Shown here piece after piece: positions 41,022 to 49,759 of a DNA stretch of 64,000 nucleotides. Location: assembly GCA_023433705.1 (NCBI GenBank), contig JAEYUC010000095.1, positions 158,200 to 222,199 on the forward strand, given 5' to 3'. This DNA is from Pseudomonadota bacterium (GTDB lineage Bacteria > Pseudomonadota > Gammaproteobacteria > Steroidobacterales > Steroidobacteraceae). A program made the translations under genes and the position numbers. The notes beneath the pieces were generated by a model. That model was not told the origin of the DNA and searched no databases. It was given only the letters and a program-made list of their open reading frames with translations. Every line of letters starts with the position of its first letter. The stretch's first letter is position 1.

Positions 41022-41158
41022 GTTTTTTCCTCGGTTAGAGTACGCACCCACCCTCTGTAGCTATGACGTTGGCGGCGTGCGAAAGCTTGGCCGCGAATGG
41101 GCGCAGACAGTCGAATCGGTCAGGTAACGGAGCAGGTCGCCAGTGGCGTCAAACTGAT

Positions 41159-42109
41159 ATGCGTTTTGCCATCCTCGGTGCCGGCGCGCTCGGCACGATC
41201 CTCGGTGCGCACCTCACGCGCGCGGGCCACGATGTGACGATCATCGCGCGCGGCGAACGCGCGCGTACGCTGCAGCGCCAGGGCCTCGTGCTCAACGGCC
41301 TGTCGGACATCAAGGCGCGTTGCGCCGTCATCGACGATCCGAAGAAGCTGCTCGACACCGGCACGCTCATCATCGCGACGAAGGCCATCGACACCGCGCA
41401 GGCCATCGAATCGCTCAGACATCTCGAGATCGAGAACGCGTTCTCCGTGCAGAACGGCGTCATGAAGAACGAATTGCTCGCGCGCGCCTTCGGGTATTCG
41501 CGCGTGCTCGGCTGCATGGCGGATTTCTCGGGAGAGCTGCTGGCCAACGGCGAGGTGAAGTTCACGCGCAACGCCTGCCTGCACATCGGCGAGGAGAAGG
41601 GCGGTTCGAGTCCGCGCGCCGAAGCGCTGGCTGCGGCGATCGATGCGGCCGGCGTGCGCTGCGTGGCGGCGTCCAACATCCGCACGCGCGAGTGGTCGAA
41701 GTACGTCGGCTGGATCGCGTCGTTCCCGCTCGCGGTACTCACGCGGCAGATCACGTGGAAATACATGATGGACGAGCGCAGCGCGTCCGTGATCGTCAGC
41801 ATCGTGCGCGAGGCGGCCGCGCTCGCGAAGGCGCTCGACATCGAGCTCGTCGACATGCCGCCGCTGCCGGTGCCGAGCATCGCGCACGGCACCGATGCCG
41901 AAGCGATCAGGATCATCCAGGACATCGGCAAGAAGTTTCTCGACACATCGCCCGAACACCGCATGTCGGCGCAGCAGGACGTGTTGCGCGGCAGTCGGCT
42001 CGAGTACGAGGAGACACTCGGCTTCGCCCTCACGAAGGCGCGCGAAGTGGGCGTGCCGATGCCGACGCTGGACGCACTCTACCGGATCATCGCGGTGGCC
42101 TTCCCCTGA
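41159..42109 (+). CDS. Ketopantoate reductase-family oxidoreductase
   Basis: A 316-residue NAD(P)H-dependent enzyme of the ApbA/PanE family. The Rossmann motif is GAGALGTILGAHL (residues 7-19), with family motifs ATKAIDTAQAI and SVQNGVMKNELL, and a helical C-terminal domain with KYVGW and SRLEYEETLG. True PanE reduces ketopantoate for coenzyme A synthesis. The family includes many other 2-oxo-acid reductases, and this gene sits with a serine hydrolase and a Gfo/Idh dehydrogenase, so I do not assign panE. Confidence 0.85.
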   Translation: MRFAILGAGALGTILGAHLTRAGHDVTIIARGERARTLQRQGLVLNGLSDIKARCAVIDDPKKLLDTGTLIIATKAIDTAQAIESLRHLEIENAFSVQNGVMKNELLARAFGYSRVLGCMADFSGELLANGEVKFTRNACLHIGEEKGGSSPRAEALAAAIDAAGVRCVAASNIRTREWSKYVGWIASFPLAVLTRQITWKYMMDERSASVIVSIVREAAALAKALDIELVDMPPLPVPSIAHGTDAEAIRIIQDIGKKFLDTSPEHRMSAQQDVLRGSRLEYEETLGFALTKAREVGVPMPTLDALYRIIAVAFP

Positions 42110-42141
42110 AGGCCCGGTGAAACGATGACAGGAGCGAAACG

Positions 42142-43464
42142 ATGAAGTGGATGATGACGGTTGCGATGGCCCTCATGCCCTTGCTGGGTCTCGCGCAGGA
42201 TGCGAAACCGGCCCCGCAGCCGTCCACGCCACCCAACGCGATCGCGACGCCGGAACCGCGGCCGCCGCTGGTCGACAAGGCCGTCATCGACACGGCGCTC
42301 CAGCAGCTCGTCGAAAGCGGACAACTCATCGGCGTTTCCGCGCTGGTCTACGAACGCGGCGAGGAAGCCTATTTCGGCGCCTTCGGCTACGCCGACCGCG
42401 AGAACCAGAAGCCGATGACGCGCGACACCATCGTGCAGATCTTCTCGATGACCAAGCCGATCACCGGCGTCGCGCTGATGCGGCTCTACGAGCGCGGCAA
42501 GTTCGGCCTGGACGATCCGCTCGAATTGCATGCACCCGAATTCGCGAACGTGAAGGTGTACGCGGGCACCAATCCGGCCGGCGAGCCCATCTACGAGGAG
42601 CCGCTGCGCAAGCCGACGATCCGCGACCTGCTGCGTCACACCGCGGGACTCATTTCGGGCGACGAAGACCGGACGCCGGTCGGCGACCTCTACCGCGAGC
42701 TCGATCCGGCTAACTACAACAACACGCTGCCGGAATTCGCCGCGAAGCTCGGGCAGGTGCCGCTGGTCTATCAACCGGGAACGCGCTGGCTGTACAGCCA
42801 GGCGGTCAACGTGCAGGCGTACCTGGTGCAGAACATCTCCGGCGTGCCGTTCGACGAGTACCTGCGCCTGCACATCTTCAAGCCGCTCGGCATGAACAGC
42901 ACTCGCCACACCATCCTGCCGACGGACGCGGATCGCGCGAATCTCGCGGCGATGTACATCCGTCACGCGGACGGCACGTTCACTCGCCTGCCGGACGAGG
43001 AGGCGTACAAGTACAACGGCGCCGCGTGGCCGTTCAAACCCGGCAGCTCCGGCCTCGTGTCCACCATCGACGACTACATGAAGTTCGCGCGCATGCTGGC
43101 GGGCCGCGGCAAGCTGGTCCGCGCGCGCATCATCAAGCCTGAAACCGTGCAGCTCATGGCGACGGACGCGTTGCCGAAAGATCTCGTCAACGTGTCGTGG
43201 CTGCCGAGCAAGGGTTCGGTCGGCTTCGGCATCGACTTCGCGGTACGCACCGTGCCGCCGAAGGATGCGAAGGAAGCCTCGGGACAGGTCGGCGAGTTCT
43301 TCTGGGACGGCGCGGCGAACACGCTGTTCTGGGTGGATCCGGTCAACGAAATCGTCGCGGTGCTGTTCACGCAGTACCGGCCGTTCGGCGGCGTGCCGCT
43401 GCACAAGGCTTTCCGGGACGCCGTCTATCACAACGCGCCGCAGGCGTTGGCGCGCGACCCGTGA
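42142..43464 (+). CDS. Exported serine hydrolase (class C beta-lactamase/esterase family)
   Basis: A 440-residue protein with a signal peptide (MKWMMTVAMALMPLLGLAQ) and a Pro-rich linker up to about residue 42. The beta-lactamase-type catalytic pair is S102-x-x-K105 (IFSMTKPITG), and the second motif is YSQ in RWLYSQAVNV. HTAGLIS is a further family motif. Such proteins act as esterases or D-amino peptide hydrolases as often as beta-lactamases. Its stop overlaps the GTG of the next gene. Confidence 0.87.
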   Translation: MKWMMTVAMALMPLLGLAQDAKPAPQPSTPPNAIATPEPRPPLVDKAVIDTALQQLVESGQLIGVSALVYERGEEAYFGAFGYADRENQKPMTRDTIVQIFSMTKPITGVALMRLYERGKFGLDDPLELHAPEFANVKVYAGTNPAGEPIYEEPLRKPTIRDLLRHTAGLISGDEDRTPVGDLYRELDPANYNNTLPEFAAKLGQVPLVYQPGTRWLYSQAVNVQAYLVQNISGVPFDEYLRLHIFKPLGMNSTRHTILPTDADRANLAAMYIRHADGTFTRLPDEEAYKYNGAAWPFKPGSSGLVSTIDDYMKFARMLAGRGKLVRARIIKPETVQLMATDALPKDLVNVSWLPSKGSVGFGIDFAVRTVPPKDAKEASGQVGEFFWDGAANTLFWVDPVNEIVAVLFTQYRPFGGVPLHKAFRDAVYHNAPQALARDP

Positions 43465-44519
43465 GCGAGCGCGAGCTGGGTTTCGGCTTCATCGGCGCGG
43501 GCGCGATCGCGCACTTCCACGCGCGCGCGGTCGCCGCGGCGCGCGGCGCCCGGCTCGTGGGTGTCTGCAGCCGGCGGCGCGCCTCCGCCGAGGCCTTCGC
43601 GAAAGAACACGGCATCGGCTTCGCCACGGACAATGTCAACGAACTGCTGAACCGGCCCGGACTCGACGCGCTGTGCATCACGACACCGTCCGCGCTGCAT
43701 CTCGAGCCCGCGCTCGCCGCGATCCGCAGGGGCAAACACCTGATGATCGAGAAGCCTCTCGACTCGACCGTCGAAGGCACCGATCACATCCTGCGCGAGG
43801 CGGAGAAGGCCGGCGTGCGCGTCGGCTCCATCTTCCAGGCGCGCTTCGGCGACGCCGCGCGCGAGCTCAAATCGGCGATCGACGCGGGACGTTTCGGTCG
43901 CATCGTGCTCGCGAGCTGCTACGTGAAGTGGAATCGCACGAAGGAGTACTACACCGGGTGGAAGGGCCGGCTGTCGGAGGACGGCGGCGGCGCGGTGATC
44001 AACCAGGCGATCCACGGCATCGACTTGCTGCAATGGTTCGCGGGCATGCCGGTGGAGGTGTACGCGTGGGCGACGCAACGAGTGCACCGGATCGAATCCG
44101 AGGACACGGCCGTCGCGGCGCTGAAATTCGGGAGCGGCGCGTTGGGCACGATCGAGGCTTCCACCGCGTTGTGGCCAGGGTCCGCGCGCCGCATCGAGAT
44201 CTGCGGCGAGAACGGCTCGGCGGTGATGGAGGACGACGACATCACGCGCTGGGATTTCCGCGAGCCTCGGCCCGAGGATGAAAAGATCCGCGCCACGCGC
44301 GAGAGCGGCGCGATGGGCTCGGGCGCGGCCGCGCCGATGGCGATCAAGTTCGAAGGCCATCTGCGGCAGATCCAGGATTTCATCGACGGTATCAACGAGC
44401 GCCGGCCGTTCTTCGTCGAAGGGCGCGAGGCGCGCAAGGCGGTGGCGCTGGTGCGGGCCATCTACGACTCGGCCGCCTCCGGGAAGCCGGTTCGTCCGGA
44501 CACGGGCCCGGCTACATGA
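43461..44519 (+). CDS. Gfo/Idh/MocA-family oxidoreductase
   Basis: A 352-residue NAD(P)-dependent dehydrogenase. The N-terminal Rossmann motif is GFIGAGAIAHFHARAV, the conserved EKPLDST lysine motif is near residue 95, and the C-terminal alpha/beta domain has GGGAVINQAIHGIDLLQW. Members act on sugars, inositols and related cyclic compounds; the substrate is unknown. It starts at a GTGA overlap with the serine hydrolase gene and its end overlaps the peptidase start by four bases, so these genes form one operon. Confidence 0.88.
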   Translation: MSERELGFGFIGAGAIAHFHARAVAAARGARLVGVCSRRRASAEAFAKEHGIGFATDNVNELLNRPGLDALCITTPSALHLEPALAAIRRGKHLMIEKPLDSTVEGTDHILREAEKAGVRVGSIFQARFGDAARELKSAIDAGRFGRIVLASCYVKWNRTKEYYTGWKGRLSEDGGGAVINQAIHGIDLLQWFAGMPVEVYAWATQRVHRIESEDTAVAALKFGSGALGTIEASTALWPGSARRIEICGENGSAVMEDDDITRWDFREPRPEDEKIRATRESGAMGSGAAAPMAIKFEGHLRQIQDFIDGINERRPFFVEGREARKAVALVRAIYDSAASGKPVRPDTGPAT

Positions 44520-45829
44520 AGTCCGCGGCACTGGTCGCATCGGCGCTGCTCGCGGCGCCGGCGTTCGCGGCGGCCGACTTCGAACCGCTGACGGCGGATT
44601 CTCGTGTGAAGTCGGCGCTGCAATTCCTGCGCGACGACGACGCGCGCACGCTCGCGGAGCAGATCGCGATCACGCAGGTCCCGGCGCCGCCGTTCAAGGA
44701 AACCGTGCGTGCGCAGGATTTCGCGACGCGCCTGCGGGACATCGGCCTGCGCGACGTGTCGATCGACACCGCGGGAAACGTGATTGCGAAGCGGCCGGGG
44801 ACGGCGAAGGACAAAGGTCCGCTGCTGGTGTTGTCGGCGCACCTGGACACGGTGTTCGACGAGGGCACCGACCTCACCGTGAAGCAGAAGGACGGGCGCT
44901 ACCACGCGCCGGGCATCAGCGACGACGCGCGCGGCCTGGCCGCGCTGCTGTCGCTCGCGCGCGCGATGCAGACGGCGAACCTGCGCACCGTGGGCGACGT
45001 GTGGTTCGTCGGCACCGTCGGCGAAGAAGCGCTCGGCAATCTCAGGGGCGTGAAGGCCCTGTTCAACGATCATCCACGCATCGACGGTTTCATCTCCGTC
45101 GATGGAGTCGACGCGCCGGGCCACCAAGGTCGCTCCGAGATCGTGAACCAGGCGACCGGCAGCCGGCGCTGGGAGATCTCGTTCACCGGACCGGGCGGTC
45201 ACAGTTTCGAGAACTTCGGCAATCCGAGCGCGGTGCATGCGATGGGCCGCGCAATCGCGCGCATCGCCGCGCTCGAGGTGGCGAAGGATCCCAGGACCAC
45301 GTTCAACGTCGGCGTCGTGAGCGGCGGTACGGGCGTCACGTCGATCGCCGCCACCGCGACCATGCGCGTCGACATCCGGTCGAACGACGCCGCCGAACTC
45401 GCGAAGCTGGAGGAACGCATCCTCGCCGCGGTGGACGAGTCGGTACACGCGGAAAACGCGCGGGTCGACTCCGCGCTGACTACTTCGAAAGTGGCTTCGG
45501 AGCGCAAGCTGATCGGCGACCGGCCGGCCTCGATGCGCAGCACGGACACCACGCTGGTCGATGCGGCCGTCGGCGCCTACCTCGCGCTCGGTTTTCCCGA
45601 GCCACTGCTGCGCGCGGCGAGCACGGACAGCAACGTGCCGCTGGGTCTCGGCATCCCGGCCGCGACGATGAACGGCGGCGGTCGCGGCGACAAGGCGCAT
45701 TCGCACGACGAGTGGTACGAGCACGTGAATGCGTGGCACGGGCCGCAGGTGTTGCTGCTCACGACGCTCAGGCTCGCCGGCCTGCACGGTGTGAGCAAGC
45801 CCGCGCTCGCGGTGCGCAAGCGTCGCTAG
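44516..45829 (+). CDS. Exported M20-family metallopeptidase
   Basis: A 437-residue peptidase with a signal peptide (MKSAALVASALLAAPAFAA). Metal ligands and catalytic residues are H109 (SAHLDTVF), D136/D137 (ISDDARG), E170/E171 (GTVGEEALGN) and a late His (AHSHDEWYEH). A dimerisation domain lies in the middle (about 215-330). It probably trims peptides or amino-acid conjugates in the periplasm. The ATG overlaps the preceding stop. Confidence 0.9.
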   Translation: MKSAALVASALLAAPAFAAADFEPLTADSRVKSALQFLRDDDARTLAEQIAITQVPAPPFKETVRAQDFATRLRDIGLRDVSIDTAGNVIAKRPGTAKDKGPLLVLSAHLDTVFDEGTDLTVKQKDGRYHAPGISDDARGLAALLSLARAMQTANLRTVGDVWFVGTVGEEALGNLRGVKALFNDHPRIDGFISVDGVDAPGHQGRSEIVNQATGSRRWEISFTGPGGHSFENFGNPSAVHAMGRAIARIAALEVAKDPRTTFNVGVVSGGTGVTSIAATATMRVDIRSNDAAELAKLEERILAAVDESVHAENARVDSALTTSKVASERKLIGDRPASMRSTDTTLVDAAVGAYLALGFPEPLLRAASTDSNVPLGLGIPAATMNGGGRGDKAHSHDEWYEHVNAWHGPQVLLLTTLRLAGLHGVSKPALAVRKRR

Positions 45830-45868
45830 TCGGATATCGCTGCTAGTTGGTCAGGCGCGTACGGAAGT

Positions 45869-46834
45869 TCAGCGGCAGATCTCGTTCAGGCGCTCGCGCG
45901 GCTTCGTGGGCGCGTCGGCCGGCCAGGGAATGTTCTTCGCCTGCATCCCGAGCTCGGTCAACGTGCCGCCGCGCGGGTGGCCGATGTCCGGATCGTAGTC
46001 GTAGATCGAATCCTGCTGCGCTTCCTCGAGCGTGACGATGTCGAAGCCTTCCTCGTCGAGGATCTTGAACAGGTCCGGCAGGATGTGCGAACTGAACGAA
46101 CCGAGGTGCAGCAGCATCACGTGATGGATGTCGCGGCCGAACACCTTGCGTGAATTGTCCCGGTCGAAGCGGATGAATTCGCGCGCGGCAGTTCGGTAGC
46201 TGTCGCGCAGCCACGCGAGCGACTCGGCATCCTGCTTCATCCAGCAGCGTGCGTGCGCGCTGTTCCACAGGTAGTCCTCGAAGTCGATCGTCGTCTGCGC
46301 GATGCGATAGCCGTTCTCGGCCAGAAAGACGCGGATCTCGCGGCGTTTCTCGACCGTGTCGCCCTCGTGCAGGTAGGGATAGCGGAACCACTTCCACGAC
46401 TTCACGTCGGCGCTCTTGCGCGGCTGCAGCAGCATCAGCGCGGGCTCGTTGCGCAGGATCTCGCGCTGGAATTCCTCGACCGGAGTTTTCGTCAGGTCGA
46501 TATGCGAGTACGTGTGGTTCGCGAGCGGATGACCGCCCTCGATCCAGATGCGCAGCGCCAGTGCACCGTCGGGATTGAGCTCGAGTTTGTTGGCGTTGAT
46601 GAAGCCGTGGGATGGCGGGATGCGATGTTTCTTCAGCACGCGCACCGTGTCGCGCGCGAAGTCGGATTGTCTGGCGCCGAGCGGCAACGTGCCATTGATC
46701 GGCAGGTCGTCGAAGGTGAGGGCGACCTTCAACCGAGGCGGGTCCGCCGCGCTGGCGGGAGTGCAAATGAGCGCGGCGGCCAAGAAGGCCGCCGCGAGCG
46801 TCGATCCGAGACGGGTTCCCATTGCAGGGAACAT
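45869..46834 (-). CDS. Polysaccharide deacetylase-like protein, exported
   Basis: A 321-residue NodB-type deacetylase. A signal peptide covers about residues 1-30 (LAAAFLAAALICTPASAA). Motif 1 is ALTFDDLPING (metal Asp) and motif 2 is GHPLANHTYSHIDL (H-x3-H type). The catalytic Pro/Tyr region is WFRYPYLHEGDT. It may deacetylate peptidoglycan or a surface polysaccharide. The ATG at 46834 overlaps the dps stop as TAATG; an ATG at 46822 is also possible. Coupling with dps suggests expression in stationary phase. Confidence 0.85.
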   Translation of the reverse strand: MFPAMGTRLGSTLAAAFLAAALICTPASAADPPRLKVALTFDDLPINGTLPLGARQSDFARDTVRVLKKHRIPPSHGFINANKLELNPDGALALRIWIEGGHPLANHTYSHIDLTKTPVEEFQREILRNEPALMLLQPRKSADVKSWKWFRYPYLHEGDTVEKRREIRVFLAENGYRIAQTTIDFEDYLWNSAHARCWMKQDAESLAWLRDSYRTAAREFIRFDRDNSRKVFGRDIHHVMLLHLGSFSSHILPDLFKILDEEGFDIVTLEEAQQDSIYDYDPDIGHPRGGTLTELGMQAKNIPWPADAPTKPRERLNEICR

Positions 46835-47337
46835 TACTTCAACAGGCTGCGAAGCATCCACGCGGTCTTTTCGTGCACCTGCAGACGCTGCGTGAGCAGA
46901 TCGCAAGTCGATTCGTCACCGGCATTCTCCGCGGCGGGGAACGCCTCGCGCGCGGTGCGCGCAACCGCTTCGTGACCGGTCACGAGCAGGCGGACCATCT
47001 CCATCGCCTCGGGCACGCCCTCGGTTTCCTCGATCGACGCGAGCTTCGAGTACTCGCGGCCGGTGCCGGGCGCGGGATAACCGAGCGAACGGATGCGTTC
47101 GGCGACGGCGTCGAGCGCGTTCCACAGCTCGGTGTACTGCTCCATGAACATGAGGTGCAGCGTGTTGAACATCGGGCCTTCCACGTTCCAGTGGAAGTTG
47201 TGAGTCTTGAGATACAACACGTAGGTGTCGGCCAGCACGCGCGACAGGCCCTGCGCGATCTTCGCGCGATCCTTGTCCTTGATGCCGATGTCGATCTGCG
47301 GCGCGGCGACGGCGCTCGCGGTGTTCTTCTTGGCCAT
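46834..47337 (-). CDS. dps: Dps-like DNA-protection ferritin
   Basis: A 167-residue Dps protein. Inter-subunit ferroxidase-site residues are visible as H49 (HNFHWNV), H61 (FNTLHLMF), E66, D76 and E80 (ALDAVAERI). Dps stores iron, removes hydrogen peroxide and binds DNA in starved cells. The Lys-rich N-terminus (MAKKN) could bind DNA. AGGAG lies eight bases before the ATG. Only 31 bases separate it from the upstream DUF3500 gene, so its promoter may lie within that gene or the two may be co-transcribed. Confidence 0.93.
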   Translation of the reverse strand: MAKKNTASAVAAPQIDIGIKDKDRAKIAQGLSRVLADTYVLYLKTHNFHWNVEGPMFNTLHLMFMEQYTELWNALDAVAERIRSLGYPAPGTGREYSKLASIEETEGVPEAMEMVRLLVTGHEAVARTAREAFPAAENAGDESTCDLLTQRLQVHEKTAWMLRSLLK

Positions 47338-47368
47338 GACGGTCACTCCTGGGCGATATGTCCGGAGT

Positions 47369-48493
47369 CTAACGAGCCGACGTGGCCGCGGCCATTCGAT
47401 AAAACCTATGATTTCGATAGGCAGGGTCTTCGTGGTAGTGAGCCCTGAGCGGATCGCCGCCGAAATCGCGCTCGAGGTCGCGATAGACCGTGTGGATGTG
47501 GTTGGCGTCGTTCTGGGTGTTGTCGTATTCGATCCGCACCGTGGGTCCGTGGATGCGGTAGTAGTGCGGTTGCCCGGTTTCGATGCCGCCTGCCCACGCG
47601 AAGTGCAATTTCTCGAATCCCGCGCGCTCGATGCGCGCCAGCGCATCCTTCGCCGCAGGTTCGATCAAGCGGCCGGTGTACACCTCGAGCAGGCGCCTCA
47701 ATTGCGTGCGTTCGGCCGCATTCATGTCGGCCGCCGCCAGGCCGGCGAGTTCGAGCGGTTTCACCTGCGGATCGTTGCCCGTCAGGATGTCGGCGAACGC
47801 GGTGTCGCGTATCAGCGCGATCTTGCGCCGCTCCGCCGGCAGCATCGTGACGAGCTCGCGCGCGAGGTCTTCTTCGTCGGCGAGCATGCGGAAGCCCGCC
47901 TCGGCGCCATCCGGAACCTTCGCCGGATTGGCGCCGATGAACAGGGGCGCGATCACCGGCGGCTGGCCGGGAAACTGGGTCACGTTGATGGAAAGATGGT
48001 GTCCCTCGAAGCGCCACGCCCAGGGTGCGTTCGTGGCGGGAACGCCGAACACCGTGGTGTGGTACTTGCCCGGATCGCGCCGCGAGGCGAGCGGTGCGCC
48101 GGCCGCGGTTTCGATGCGGCGCAGGATGTTCTCGTGTTTCATGACGTCGCGCGCCTTGAGCAACCCTTCCGGGCTCAGCGCGCTCGCGAGCAGCGGTCCG
48201 ATCAACTCGCTTTGCGTGTCGTCGAGCTCGAGCAGCGAAGCGCCGACGCGGTCCTTCGGTACGAAGTGCCAGGCGAGGCGCTCGTCGGAGTTCAACGGGA
48301 ATTGCGTGTTATCCCGCAGATCCGCCGGCAGCGAGGCGAGAAACGACCTGGCCGCGGCCGCGGCGCCATTGTCCTTGCCGGCGGCCTTCTGCGCGCCGGC
48401 GTTCATCGGCAGCAGGAGCGCGGCCAGCGCACCCGCACCGATCGATGCCGCGACGGCTGCTAACTTCCGGACCGGATACTTCGCGATGGTCAT
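47369..48493 (-). CDS. DUF3500 domain exported protein
   Basis: A 374-residue protein with a signal peptide (about 1-35, ending NAGAQ). The family signatures are [24 protein letters not shown] and, near the end, [19 protein letters not shown]. Several His residues in these motifs suggest metal binding, but no activity is established for the family. It lies between a two-component/HDOD operon and dps on the same strand. Confidence 0.82.
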   Translation of the reverse strand: MTIAKYPVRKLAAVAASIGAGALAALLLPMNAGAQKAAGKDNGAAAAARSFLASLPADLRDNTQFPLNSDERLAWHFVPKDRVGASLLELDDTQSELIGPLLASALSPEGLLKARDVMKHENILRRIETAAGAPLASRRDPGKYHTTVFGVPATNAPWAWRFEGHHLSINVTQFPGQPPVIAPLFIGANPAKVPDGAEAGFRMLADEEDLARELVTMLPAERRKIALIRDTAFADILTGNDPQVKPLELAGLAAADMNAAERTQLRRLLEVYTGRLIEPAAKDALARIERAGFEKLHFAWAGGIETGQPHYYRIHGPTVRIEYDNTQNDANHIHTVYRDLERDFGGDPLRAHYHEDPAYRNHRFYRMAAATSAR

Positions 48494-48529
48494 CGACGCC
48501 CCCTTGAAAGGAGCGTCAATGTAAACGGG

Positions 48530-49759
48530 TCAGGAGGTTTTGGCCAACAAGGCTTCGGCTTCGGCGCGGCTCTTCTTGAATGCCTCTTCGAGGCCGGCCT
48601 CGCGCAGGAACGACACGTCGATGCGGCCCGAACTGTCGATGTTCGAGCCCGGCTGGCGCGCCTGTCCGTCCGCGTCCGTCATTTCCTCGACCAGGCCGCT
48701 CGCGATGTGGATCGCCGTCACGAGCGGACGCGACTCGGGCGCGACCTCGTGCGGGCGGTGATGGAAGGCCACGGCCTCGACGATCGGGAAGGGGATGCCC
48801 CACAATCCCAGTAGATAGGCACCGACCTCGGCGTGCGTCACGCCGAAGATCTCGCGTTCGGCCGCGGCGCTGTCGCCACCGAGCTCGCGCTTGCGTTCGA
48901 GCGCGCGCATGTAGTCGGGCGGCGCGGCATGCAGCAGCACCAGCGCGCCGATGTCGTGCAGCAGGCCGGCCGTGAAGGCGGCCTCCGCGAGCTGCGGATT
49001 GCCGACGATCTTCTTGGCGAGCAACGCGGTCAGCATCGAATGATGCTGCAGCCGGTCGGGCGAGAATCCCTTGACCTCGCTGATGGCCTTGTCCGAGAAC
49101 GAGCTCGAGCCCAGCACCAGCGACTTGATGATCTCCACGCCGAGATAGGTGACGGCCGGGCGGATGCTCACGATCTTCTGGCCGAGGCCGAAATACGCCG
49201 AGTTCACGAGCTGCAGCACCTTGGCGCACACCGCGGCGTCCATCTCGATGACCTTGGCGAACGCGGCGCTGTCGGCCTTCGGATCCTGCGCGAGTCGCGA
49301 CAGCTCCGTGTAGGTGGTCGGCACCGCCGGGATGCGCTCGAGTTTGCCGACGAGCGCGGTGAGGGCCGGATTCTGCATGAGCTTGTGCAGCGCGTGCGTC
49401 TGCTCGATGACGGCGCGCAGCGTTTCGCCGTCACAGGGCTTGTGCAGGAACTGGTGAGTCACCGGCAGCGCGCGCATGATCGCCTCGCGCTCCGCCTGGC
49501 CCGACAGCACGATGCGCGCCGCGGCCGGGAAGTCGCGCTGGATGTGGCGCAGCAGCTCGGCGCCATCCATGCCCGGCATGCGCATGTCCGTGATGACGAC
49601 GTCGGCCGGCGACTGCTTCATCGCGTCGAGGGCCTGCTGCCCGCCGAGCGCGAAGGTCATCTCCCAGCGCTTGCGTTCCTTGCGCAGGGAATTGCGCAGG
49701 CCGTCGAGGATGGCCTGTTCGTCGTCGACAAATAAGACGTGTAGGGAAGGGGAAGTCAT
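48530..49759 (-). CDS. Response regulator with HDOD output domain
   Basis: A 409-residue protein. The receiver has D58 as phospho-acceptor (VVITDMRMPGMDG). An HDOD domain (about 140-340: RIPAVPTTYTELSRLAQDPK, then VLQLVNSAYFGLG, with TAGLLHDIGALVLL) resembles an HD phosphodiesterase without its catalytic set. HDOD proteins act in signalling rather than gene control. Its ATG overlaps the kinase stop by four bases, so the kinase encoded before it is the likely phosphodonor. Confidence 0.9.
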   Translation of the reverse strand: MTSPSLHVLFVDDEQAILDGLRNSLRKERKRWEMTFALGGQQALDAMKQSPADVVITDMRMPGMDGAELLRHIQRDFPAAARIVLSGQAEREAIMRALPVTHQFLHKPCDGETLRAVIEQTHALHKLMQNPALTALVGKLERIPAVPTTYTELSRLAQDPKADSAAFAKVIEMDAAVCAKVLQLVNSAYFGLGQKIVSIRPAVTYLGVEIIKSLVLGSSSFSDKAISEVKGFSPDRLQHHSMLTALLAKKIVGNPQLAEAAFTAGLLHDIGALVLLHAAPPDYMRALERKRELGGDSAAAEREIFGVTHAEVGAYLLGLWGIPFPIVEAVAFHHRPHEVAPESRPLVTAIHIASGLVEEMTDADGQARQPGSNIDSSGRIDVSFLREAGLEEAFKKSRAEAEALLAKTS

